Assembly (NCBI RefSeq): GCF_030070105.1
Contig: NZ_JASJOO010000002.1
Span: 1,668,190-1,732,189, forward strand
DNA from: Bermanella sp. WJH001
GTDB taxonomy: Bacteria; Pseudomonadota; Gammaproteobacteria; Pseudomonadales; Oceanobacteraceae
DNA: 64,000 nucleotides
Reading direction: 5' to 3'
The translations under genes were made by a program, and so were the position numbers. Positions 56,788-64,000 of the stretch are shown here, one piece after another; position 1 is the stretch's first letter, and the number at the start of each line of letters is the position of its first letter. The notes beneath the pieces are model-generated. The model saw only the letters and a program-made list of their open reading frames with translations. It ran no database searches and was not told the DNA's origin.

Positions 56788-58248
56788 TTAAGACTGCCCT
56801 TTGCGGTTCATCTTACTCTTACGAGCTTTAATTTTTTGATGCTTCGCTTTACGAATTGAGTCTGTTTGTCTTAAGCGGTCACCACGTTTTGATCGATTAA
56901 AGATGTGCTCTTCTTTAGTATCACCAAATGGGTTTTCACCGGATTTAAATTCAAAGCGAATCGGCGTGCCACTGATTTTTAAAACACGACGGAAAGTATT
57001 ACCCAGATAACGTTTATAACTATCTGGTAACGAATTGGTTTTATTACCATGCACAACGATAATCGGTGGGTTCATACCACCTTGGTGAGCATAACGCAGT
57101 TTAACACGAGAGGTTCCCACAACCGGTGGCTGGTGATCCATTACCGCATCTTCAAGTATGCGGGTCAGCTGTGACGTTGACATGTTCAAGTGAGCACTGT
57201 CATATGCTTCATTTACTGAATCATATAAATTACCCACACCCGTACCATGCAAAGCACTGATGAAATGCATGTCGGCCCAATCAGCAAACGTCAATCGACG
57301 CTCGATTTCTTTTTTCACAAAATCTTTTTGCTCTGTTTCCATGCCGTCCCATTTATTTAATGCGATCACTAAAGCACGGCCAGCGTTTAATACAAAACTC
57401 AGCATGGTGAGATCTTGTTCGACGATGCCATCACGGGCATCAATCACAACCACACAGACGTTGCTGTCTTGTATGGCTTGCAAAGTTTTAACGATAGAGA
57501 ACTTTTCTACGGCTTGGGTAATGCTTTTACGACGACGCACACCCGCGGTATCAATTAGGGTGTATTTTTTGCCGTGACGCTCGTAAGGAATATAAATGCT
57601 GTCCATGGTGGTACCGGCTTGGTCAAATACCACCACGCGATCTTCACCTAACATGCGATTAACTAAAGTGGATTTACCCACGTTAGGGCGACCCACCACC
57701 GAGATTTTTATACCACGATGTTTGTCGTCTTCTTCGCCTTCTACCACATCAAACTCAGATGGCAGTTCTTCTAATACAAGCTCCATTAACAAGCTCACAC
57801 CGCGGTTATGGGAAGCCGCAATGACTTGTAGTTCACCCAAACCCAGTTCATGGAAGTCTAATACTGCGATATCTGGGTTTAGACCATCAATCTTGTTAAC
57901 CACCACATAGGTTTTCTTTTCTAAGGTTCGCAAATGGTTTGCGATCATCATATCGGCTGGGGTTAAACCAGCACGTGCATCCACCAAGAACAGCACCACA
58001 TCTGCTTCTTCAATGGCTTGGAAGCTTTGTTCTGCCATTTTTTCATCAAGGCCTACTTCCATGCCGCTGATACCGCCGGTATCCACAACGATGTAATCAC
58101 GCTCGCCCACTTTGCCTGCGCCGTATTTACGGTCACGGGTTAAGCCGGCAACGTCTGCCACGAGGGCATCACGGGTGCGCGTTAGGCGGTTAAACAAAGT
58201 GGACTTACCCACATTTGGGCGGCCCACAAGGGCAATTACAGGATTCAT
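56788..58248 (-). CDS. der: Ribosome assembly GTPase Der (EngA)
   Basis: Double GTPase needed for 50S subunit maturation. It has 486 residues from the ATG at 58248. The first G domain has [18 protein letters not shown] and NKID; the second has [19 protein letters not shown] and NKWD. The KH-like C-terminal domain has [15 protein letters not shown], followed by a basic tail ([15 protein letters not shown]). A 24-residue N-terminal extension in the frame up to 58320 is not homologous and is left out. It is downstream of bamB, separated by its terminator. Confidence 0.96.
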   Translation of the reverse strand: MNPVIALVGRPNVGKSTLFNRLTRTRDALVADVAGLTRDRKYGAGKVGERDYIVVDTGGISGMEVGLDEKMAEQSFQAIEEADVVLFLVDARAGLTPADMMIANHLRTLEKKTYVVVNKIDGLNPDIAVLDFHELGLGELQVIAASHNRGVSLLMELVLEELPSEFDVVEGEEDDKHRGIKISVVGRPNVGKSTLVNRMLGEDRVVVFDQAGTTMDSIYIPYERHGKKYTLIDTAGVRRRKSITQAVEKFSIVKTLQAIQDSNVCVVVIDARDGIVEQDLTMLSFVLNAGRALVIALNKWDGMETEQKDFVKKEIERRLTFADWADMHFISALHGTGVGNLYDSVNEAYDSAHLNMSTSQLTRILEDAVMDHQPPVVGTSRVKLRYAHQGGMNPPIIVVHGNKTNSLPDSYKRYLGNTFRRVLKISGTPIRFEFKSGENPFGDTKEEHIFNRSKRGDRLRQTDSIRKAKHQKIKARKSKMNRKGQS

Positions 58249-58346
58249 TAGGCGTGCGTTTCTATGGTGTATGTATATATGGATATAATAGCAGTTCTTG
58301 TCTTTGAAAGCGTTAAGCAAATGCCACTAAGACGTGAGTACTAAGC

Positions 58347-58381
58347 AAAAACGCCCCCACAGGTAACCTGTGAGGGCGTTT
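58347..58381 (-). terminator. Terminator of bamB
   Basis: AAACGCCC-CCACAGGT pairs with ACCTGTG-AGGGCGTTT in a long stem, with the A-run on the left as U-tract. It separates bamB from der. Confidence 0.82.
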
Positions 58382-58393
58382 GGTAAAGCGTTA

Positions 58394-59605
58394 TTACTTA
58401 TCGAGCTTGAACACGCTCAGGTAACCTGAGTTACTGATCGCTACAAGATAGTCGTCTTGAGCAAGCAAGCGTGTACGAATGCCGTCATCATAATCAAACT
58501 GACGTGATGGGTGTTTGATGCCATAACTGCCTGTGCGCACCCAAGGTACTGGGGGGCGTACAAGCTGATCACGACCAACAATGGTGCCATCTAGCTGTTT
58601 GATTAAATGAATATAACCTTCAAAATCTGTCACGGCGATGTGGTTTGCAAACAATACAGGCTCGCTTAATTGGCGCGCTTCTAGGTCTACCTGTGACCAC
58701 ACTTCGTTGGTGCTTTGATCGTCAATGGCCAGGATATGATCATCAGCCGATACCAGATAAATATTGCCTAAGCCGTTCAATGGGCCGTGATAACTAGATG
58801 CTTCACGCTTCCACATGGCTTTGCCGTTACGTAAATCAATGGCCATAACATGCCCTTGATAACCGGCAACAAACAAGGTGTCATCTTTCACCAATAAACG
58901 ACCGTCTACATCCACTAAGCGCTCTAATTCACTGCGCCCTGCTGGAATGCCAATACGTTCTTGCCAAAGTACCATGCCACTTTCCGTGTTCAAGCCCACC
59001 ACTTTACCGCTGGCAAAACCTGCGATCACAGTACCGCCGTGAAAAATGGGTTGTGAGGTTCCACGTAACGATAAGTTCGGCAGGTTACTATCGTAACTCC
59101 AGCGGGACTTGCCATCTTGTGCATCTAACAAATGCAGCTTGCCATCCACGGTTTGAAGGGCAATGTTATTGCCTTCAACAACCGGCACACTGAGTACTTC
59201 AGATTTTATATTTTTGCGCCAAATCTCTTTACCATCCGCAATGCTGATGGCAATTACTTCACCATTAGCTGTGGCAAGATAACCCTTGCCACCTGCTACT
59301 GTGATTGCGGCGGTAATTTCAGCATCAAATTTTTGAGACCACTGCACATCACCATCTTCAAGTGATAAGGCTTCAACTAACCCATTAGCACTGGCAACAT
59401 AAATGGTGTCGCCTTCAATGGCTGGCTGTAAACGCGCATAGGCTTTACCCATGCCGTTACCCACTTGATGACGCCACTGTTGCGACAAATCAATCTCAAC
59501 ATCAATGCCTTGTAAAGATTTTGGCCCAACGTCTTTCTGTTCTTTTTTATCGCTACTGGAGCAAGCCGCTAAGCTTGCTAGCAACAATACGACCAATAAA
59601 CGCAT
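58394..59605 (-). CDS. bamB: Outer membrane protein assembly factor BamB
   Basis: Lipoprotein of the BAM complex that folds barrel proteins into the outer membrane. It has 403 residues with a lipobox SLAAC (Cys15) and an eight-blade PQQ-like beta-propeller with repeated motifs (VEALSLEDGDVQWSQKFD, IAISIADGKEIWRKN, VVGLNTESGMVLWQERIG, MAIDLRNGKAMWKRE). The conserved PAGRSELERLVDVDGRLLV segment contacts BamA in known structures. Its ATG overlaps the yfgM stop by one base (TAATG). Confidence 0.95.
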   Translation of the reverse strand: MRLLVVLLLASLAACSSSDKKEQKDVGPKSLQGIDVEIDLSQQWRHQVGNGMGKAYARLQPAIEGDTIYVASANGLVEALSLEDGDVQWSQKFDAEITAAITVAGGKGYLATANGEVIAISIADGKEIWRKNIKSEVLSVPVVEGNNIALQTVDGKLHLLDAQDGKSRWSYDSNLPNLSLRGTSQPIFHGGTVIAGFASGKVVGLNTESGMVLWQERIGIPAGRSELERLVDVDGRLLVKDDTLFVAGYQGHVMAIDLRNGKAMWKREASSYHGPLNGLGNIYLVSADDHILAIDDQSTNEVWSQVDLEARQLSEPVLFANHIAVTDFEGYIHLIKQLDGTIVGRDQLVRPPVPWVRTGSYGIKHPSRQFDYDDGIRTRLLAQDDYLVAISNSGYLSVFKLDK

Positions 59606-60249
59606 TAGTTAGCCACCGCTAAATCATCAAGCTTCATTTTGAGTACCGGGTTGTTAGCACCGATACGCTGAGCTTCTACTACGGCTTGGCTGTATGCATC
59701 ACGCGCGCCGGCTTCATCGCCTTTGGCCAGTAATGCATCACCCTTAGTTTCAAAATATTCAGCGCTGAAAGCAGAGCTGCTATCGGTGGCTAAAATGCTT
59801 AATGCTTCGTCCAGTTTTTCTTGTGCCACTAGCACACGCGCTAAACGAGTTGTTGCTAGGTGACGCAATGCATCATCGGATGTGTTGTTTTTAACGGCTT
59901 CAAGTTCCGTTGCCGCTGCAGCTAAGTCACCGGCGTCAACTGCATCTTTGGCTTTAAATAAACCGGCATATTGCGCGTAAACAGTGGAGCCGTATTCTTT
60001 TTGTAGCTGATCAAGTAAAACCGCACGGCGGCCTTTTTCTTCCTCTGTTTCACTGTTTTGTAGGGTTAGCACTTCTTGGTAAACAACAGAAGCCGCTTCA
60101 CCCATTTGTTTTTGTTGACCTTGATAACCTTGATAACCAAACCAACCACCCAGAACAACCACTAGGGCAACGATGGTTTGCTTGCCGTTTTCTTGCCACC
60201 ATTTTTTGATCGCTTCAATTTGTTCTTCTTCTGTACGCATGTCGGTCAT
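59605..60249 (-). CDS. yfgM: YfgM-type periplasmic TPR protein (ancillary SecYEG factor)
   Basis: 214 residues. A cytoplasmic start (MTDMRTEEEQIEAIKKWWQENGK) is followed by one membrane helix (TIVALVVVLGGWFGYQGYQG) and a periplasmic TPR-like helical domain with Ala-rich repeats. E. coli YfgM sits at the Sec translocon with PpiD and hands over outer membrane clients. It is coupled to bamB. GGAG lies seven bases before the ATG. Confidence 0.92.
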   Translation of the reverse strand: MTDMRTEEEQIEAIKKWWQENGKQTIVALVVVLGGWFGYQGYQGQQKQMGEAASVVYQEVLTLQNSETEEEKGRRAVLLDQLQKEYGSTVYAQYAGLFKAKDAVDAGDLAAAATELEAVKNNTSDDALRHLATTRLARVLVAQEKLDEALSILATDSSSAFSAEYFETKGDALLAKGDEAGARDAYSQAVVEAQRIGANNPVLKMKLDDLAVAN

Positions 60250-60355
60250 GATTGGGCTCCGATTTTTTATTCTAATTAAGGCAGAACAAATGCCTGTTTA
60301 TCTAATGAAAGTCAGTCGTTGATGGGCAACGACTGTATCGTAATTTAATCTGCTT

Positions 60356-61636
60356 TTATAGCGCTTGGTTAAACCAAGCGGCTAAGTCTGTTTGGGCAAT
60401 GCTTACTTGCTCGCTTTGATCACGCAATGGCTTAATGCCCGCTTGACCATTTGCCACTTCATCTTCACCTAAAATCAACGCAAATTGAGCGCCGCTTTCG
60501 TTGGCTTTTTTCATCTGTTTTTTAAAGTTGCCGCCACCCATGTGCATCTGTAAACGCAGGTTCGGTAGCTGCTCTCTTAGTTGCGCCGCCACTTGCATGG
60601 CACCAGAGGTCACATCACCTACGGCTACTAAATACACATCTAAATAGTTATGCACAGCTTCAGGAATCACGTTAAGCGCTTCAAGCATTAAAATTAAGCG
60701 CTCAATGCCCATAGCAAACCCAACGGCTGGTGTCGCCTTACCACCTAGCTGTTCAACCAAACCATCGTAACGGCCACCGGCACACACGGTACCTTGAGCG
60801 CCAAGTTCGGTGGTCACCCACTCGAAAACGGTTTTGCTGTAATAATCTAAACCACGCACTAAGCGAGGGTTGATTTCGTATTCGACGCCAACCGCATCTA
60901 AAAGTGCCCTTAATTGGGTAAAATGTTCAGCGGATTCTTCATCTAAATAATCAAAGAAGTCTGGCGCATCATTTAATAGGTTTTGTGTTTGTTCGTTTTT
61001 AGAGTCTAGGATGCGAAGCGGGTTCGACTCTAAGCGGCGCTGACTGTCTTCGTCTAGCTCATCTTTACGAGCAGATAAATACTCAACCAAAGCCGCTTTG
61101 TAATTAGCACGCGCTTCGTTGCTCCCCAATGTATTTAACTGCAATGTCACCTTGTCACGAATATTCAAACGCTGCCAAAGCAGGTGCGTCATGACGATTA
61201 ATTCGGCGTCGATATCTGGGCCTGCCATACCAAAGGTTTCAACACCAATTTGGTGGAACTGACGGTAACGGCCTTTTTGTGGGCGCTCGTAACGGAACAT
61301 AGGGCCCATATACCAAAGACGCTGACGTGCATTGTTGGCAATTAATTGGTGCTCATCACAGGCACGTACACAACTGGCGGTGCCTTCAGGGCGCAAAGTT
61401 AAGCTGTCACCATTACGATCATCAAAGGTGTACATTTCTTTTTCAACAATGTCGGTGACTTCGCCAATCGAACGCTTAAAAAGACGCGTCTCTTCAACCA
61501 TTGGCATGCGAATTTCTTGATAACCATGGCCATCTAAAACCGCTTTTACTTGGTCTTCTAAATAGCGCCATACCTGGGTCTGGCCCGGTAGTATGTCGTT
61601 CATTCCGCGAATGGCTTGGATATTTTTCTGCGCCAA
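60356..61636 (-). CDS. hisS: Histidyl-tRNA synthetase
   Basis: Class II synthetase of 426 residues charging tRNA-His. Motif 1 is near the N-terminus ([10 protein letters not shown]...), motif 2 is [21 protein letters not shown], and the histidine-binding loops are [15 protein letters not shown] and GGRYDGL, with motif 3 GFAMGIERL. The anticodon domain ends the protein. The start codon is TTG (61636) with AAGGA eight bases upstream; no ATG fits the conserved beginning. Confidence 0.95.
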   Translation of the reverse strand: MAQKNIQAIRGMNDILPGQTQVWRYLEDQVKAVLDGHGYQEIRMPMVEETRLFKRSIGEVTDIVEKEMYTFDDRNGDSLTLRPEGTASCVRACDEHQLIANNARQRLWYMGPMFRYERPQKGRYRQFHQIGVETFGMAGPDIDAELIVMTHLLWQRLNIRDKVTLQLNTLGSNEARANYKAALVEYLSARKDELDEDSQRRLESNPLRILDSKNEQTQNLLNDAPDFFDYLDEESAEHFTQLRALLDAVGVEYEINPRLVRGLDYYSKTVFEWVTTELGAQGTVCAGGRYDGLVEQLGGKATPAVGFAMGIERLILMLEALNVIPEAVHNYLDVYLVAVGDVTSGAMQVAAQLREQLPNLRLQMHMGGGNFKKQMKKANESGAQFALILGEDEVANGQAGIKPLRDQSEQVSIAQTDLAAWFNQAL

Positions 61637-61671
61637 AATGTTTTCCTTAAATTCTTTTGTGACGTTATCGC

Positions 61672-62790
61672 TTATGCTTTTGCGATAATTAATGCTTCAG
61701 CAGCTTCTTTTTCAGCTACTTTACGGCGGATCATTTTTTCTAAGTTATCCACCAAATTCTCATTGTCTAATTTGCCGCTAGGTACGCCGTCTTCGTACAT
61801 TAAGTTATTTGGGCTGCCGCCGGTTAAACCTAAATCAGTTTCTTTTGCTTCACCTGGGCCATTTACCACACAACCAATTACCGATACATCTAACGGCGTT
61901 AAGATGTCCTCTACACGGGTTTCTAACTCGTTCATGGTTTTCACCACATCAAAGTTTTGACGAGAACAACTTGGGCAAGCAATAAAGTTAATGCCTTTAC
62001 TGCGCAGCTTTAAGCTTTTTAAAATATCAAAGCCCACTTTAATTTCTTGAACTGGATCAGCCGCTAATGACACACGCAAGGTATCGCCTATGCCGTCCAT
62101 TAATAACATGCCAAGACCCACAGAGCTTTTAACGGTACCACTACGCAGACCGCCAGCTTCGGTGATGCCTAAGTGCAATGGCTGCTCAATTTGCGACGCG
62201 ATCTGGCGATACGCGGCAACGGTCATAAACACATCTGATGCTTTAAGGCTTAATTTAAAATCAGGGAAGTTAAGGCGATCTAAAATATCAATATGACGCA
62301 TGGCACTTTCAACCAAGGCTTCTGGTGTTGGCTCGCCATATTTTTTCTGTAAATCTTTTTCTAGTGATCCGGCATTTACACCAATGCGAATTGGAATGCC
62401 ATGATAACGAGCCGCTTCTACTACTTCGCGTACACGGTCTTCACGCCCAATATTACCAGGGTTAATGCGTAAACAATCCGCCCCTAGTTCAGCCACGCGC
62501 AATGCAATTTTGTAATCAAAATGGATGTCTGTGACCAGTGGAACATTCACCAGTTTTTTAATTTGCCCAAATGCTTCGGCGGCCTCCATGGAGGGTACGC
62601 TTACACGCACGATGTCAGCACCTACATCTTCAAGGGCTTTAATTTGTGCAACGGTGGCTGCCACATCGCAGGTTTCCGTATTCGTCATACTTTGAACAGC
62701 AATCGGCGCATCGCCACCTACTGCAACATTACCCACCATAATTTGGCGAGAGACACGACGTTTAATTGGAGACTGACCTTGCTTATTCAT
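61672..62790 (-). CDS. ispG: 4-hydroxy-3-methylbut-2-enyl diphosphate synthase
   Basis: Iron-sulfur enzyme of the MEP isoprenoid pathway (also named GcpE). It has 372 residues. The TIM barrel begins with [24 protein letters not shown]. The 4Fe-4S ligands lie in [10 protein letters not shown] and in [20 protein letters not shown]. The ATG at 62790 is used; a TTG nine bases earlier is unlikely. It is followed by hisS as in most gammaproteobacteria. Confidence 0.96.
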   Translation of the reverse strand: MNKQGQSPIKRRVSRQIMVGNVAVGGDAPIAVQSMTNTETCDVAATVAQIKALEDVGADIVRVSVPSMEAAEAFGQIKKLVNVPLVTDIHFDYKIALRVAELGADCLRINPGNIGREDRVREVVEAARYHGIPIRIGVNAGSLEKDLQKKYGEPTPEALVESAMRHIDILDRLNFPDFKLSLKASDVFMTVAAYRQIASQIEQPLHLGITEAGGLRSGTVKSSVGLGMLLMDGIGDTLRVSLAADPVQEIKVGFDILKSLKLRSKGINFIACPSCSRQNFDVVKTMNELETRVEDILTPLDVSVIGCVVNGPGEAKETDLGLTGGSPNNLMYEDGVPSGKLDNENLVDNLEKMIRRKVAEKEAAEALIIAKA

Positions 62791-62804
62791 AGTGGGCAAT
62801 TAAC

Positions 62805-63581
62805 TCAATTCTGGCTGGCGCGGTAACGCTTGTATTCATCCGACGCTGGAAAACGTTTTTTTAATTTAAATGCATAACTGGCTTGAGCATTTTGGTCGCG
62901 ATTGGCTTTTGCCAACATGGCACCTGTGTATAAGCTCGCTGCGTTATGTGGCAATTGGCGGTCACGTAAAGTTGCTTCAAAACGGTTAAACCAACGTTGT
63001 GCAATATCCGCGCGGTTACGCTGTAGATACATACGAGCGAGGTTCAAACTAGAAAGGGTACTGTTGACATCTAACGACCAGGCTTTTTCAAACGCATCCA
63101 TGGCAAGGGTTTCTTGTTTAAAGTGGTCATAACATAACCCTAGGTTTTCATACGCTAATACACGAGCGGTGTAATCTACGTCTTTTGCAGAACGTTGAAT
63201 ATACTCACACCCTTTAGGATCATTTTTAACCGCAAACAAAAAGCGGCCGTAATGGTAATTAGTTGGGCTGTGCTCATCATCTAAATCGTAGGCAATTAGA
63301 AATTCTTTTTCAGCGAGTTTCATTTCGCCGCGCTCTACCCAATAAGCAGCCATGGCACTGTGTGCAGATGCACTTTCTGGGTCAATTTCTAAAGCGCGTT
63401 CGATTTTTTTACGTGCAAGGGGCATATTGCCGTTTCGCAAGTAGCCAACCCCAAGTGCCACGTAGGTTTCCACGGCTTTTTCATTATCGACTTTTTTAGT
63501 AAAGCGGCTGTCCATTACGGTCACACAACCCGCCAGCATGAAAGCAAGGAGCACAAGGGTTGTTTGTTTCATCATCATCAT
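62805..63581 (-). CDS. pilF: Type IV pilus biogenesis lipoprotein PilF/PilW
   Basis: Pilotin that brings the PilQ secretin to the outer membrane. It has 258 residues. The lipobox MLAGC (Cys19) is followed by six TPR-like repeats (VALGVGYLRNGNMPLARKKIERALEIDPESA, AMAAYWVERGEMKLAEKEFLIAYDLDDEH and so on). Four Met codons stand at the start; any of them gives a valid signal. It lies between rlmN and ispG, its standard place. Confidence 0.92.
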   Translation of the reverse strand: MMMMKQTTLVLLAFMLAGCVTVMDSRFTKKVDNEKAVETYVALGVGYLRNGNMPLARKKIERALEIDPESASAHSAMAAYWVERGEMKLAEKEFLIAYDLDDEHSPTNYHYGRFLFAVKNDPKGCEYIQRSAKDVDYTARVLAYENLGLCYDHFKQETLAMDAFEKAWSLDVNSTLSSLNLARMYLQRNRADIAQRWFNRFEATLRDRQLPHNAASLYTGAMLAKANRDQNAQASYAFKLKKRFPASDEYKRYRASQN

Positions 63582-63595
63582 AGGACTTCTATTTA

Positions 63596-64000
63596 TTATA
63601 CTGACTGAGAATTATCATTTACGTCATGTAATTTGATGTAGCGCTCGCTACGGCGAGTTCTATCTTCTACTTGACCAACTAACTGACCACAAGCCGCATC
63701 AATATCATCACCACGGGTGGTGCGAATCGTCACAATAAAACCTTGGCTATGCAGATAGTCACGGAACTTATAGACACGATTATTACTTGGACGTTCATAA
63801 CCTGAATTAGGGAACGGGTTAAATGGAATCAAGTTGATTTTACAAGGCGTATCTTTAAGTAATACAGCTAGCTGTTGCGCATGCTCCATTTCGTCGTTTA
63901 CTTTGTTCATCATGGTGTATTCGATGGTGAGCTTACGACGATCAGGCAGTGAACTCATGTAGTGATTACATGCTTTCATTAATTCTTTAATTGGGTATTT
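63596..64000 (-). CDS. rlmN: Dual-specificity RNA methyltransferase RlmN (3' part)
   Basis: C-terminal 134 residues of the radical-SAM enzyme that methylates A2503 of 23S rRNA and A37 of some tRNAs. The frame runs open to the window edge, so the radical-SAM CxxxC motif lies outside. Visible family features are [36 protein letters not shown] and [16 protein letters not shown], the last with the methyl-carrying Cys. It is followed by pilF. Confidence 0.95.
   Translation of the reverse strand, partial: KYPIKELMKACNHYMSSLPDRRKLTIEYTMMNKVNDEMEHAQQLAVLLKDTPCKINLIPFNPFPNSGYERPSNNRVYKFRDYLHSQGFIVTIRTTRGDDIDAACGQLVGQVEDRTRRSERYIKLHDVNDNSQSV

Overview
This window is a chromosomal segment of a Gram-negative gammaproteobacterium, most likely a marine member of the Oceanospirillales/Pseudomonadales group (Bermanella- or Oleispira-like). 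That placement is inferred from gene order and protein style: amgK-murU facing lptD-surA-pdxA-rsmA-apaG-apaH, the rpsU-yqeY-dnaG-rpoD-tRNA block, the pilF-ispG-hisS-yfgM-bamB-der block, flagellar flgP/flgT, and moderate GC content. I cannot name the species. Most of the window is ordinary core genome with high coding density. The accessory interest lies in a few gene pairs, several repeat families and a tRNA-linked insertion.

Layout. 0-5 kb: a secreted HNH nuclease, two tandem paralogous secreted proteins of unknown function, thioredoxin 2, a small zinc-ribbon protein and a BaiN/YhiN-type flavoprotein. 5-10 kb: a 41-residue membrane protein, a stand-alone cyclic-nucleotide-binding protein, and a Slam-like outer membrane protein next to a large FecR-domain protein. 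10-11.1 kb: a tandem array of about eight 123-bp units built from REP-like palindromes. 11.1-18.3 kb: a metallophosphoesterase lipoprotein with a putative outer membrane partner, an acyl-CoA dehydrogenase, an alternative sigma-70 factor, gph, rpe and plsC. 18.4-28.1 kb: djlA-murU-amgK (minus) diverging from lptD-surA-pdxA-rsmA-apaG-apaH-glpE (plus), which covers envelope biogenesis plus housekeeping.

28.7-33.5 kb: the prkA-yeaH-spoVR (yeaG-yeaH-ycgB) stress operon. 33.7-37.4 kb: an RCK-type protein, flgT-flgP and an EamA transporter. 37.5-39.6 kb: a possible leaderless mini-ORF or sRNA and a TraF_2-family outer membrane protein. 39.7-42.7 kb: cca, a pteridine reductase, and folK-folB opposite. 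43-49.3 kb: tsaD diverging from rpsU-yqeY-dnaG-rpoD, then a CAT-anticodon tRNA. 49.3-51.4 kb: an apparent tRNA-associated insertion. Two further copies of the tRNA 3' end follow the intact gene, and between them and the tRNA sits an AT-rich gene for a two-helix membrane protein that resembles putative abortive-infection (putAbiC-like) proteins. 51.7-56.7 kb: pgm, a GlxA-type regulator diverging from an alpha/beta hydrolase, an acyl-CoA thioesterase and a truncated hemoglobin. 56.8-64 kb: der, bamB, yfgM, hisS, ispG, pilF and the 3' part of rlmN, without the rodZ gene often found between pilF and ispG.

The most unusual structure is a set of four heptanucleotide tandem arrays (units TTAGATG, TTAGACG, TGTGAGA), each sitting exactly on or directly after the stop codon of a gene. 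In three of the four the repeat supplies the stop codon itself. Because seven is not a multiple of three, the TAG-bearing arrays place stops in every frame.
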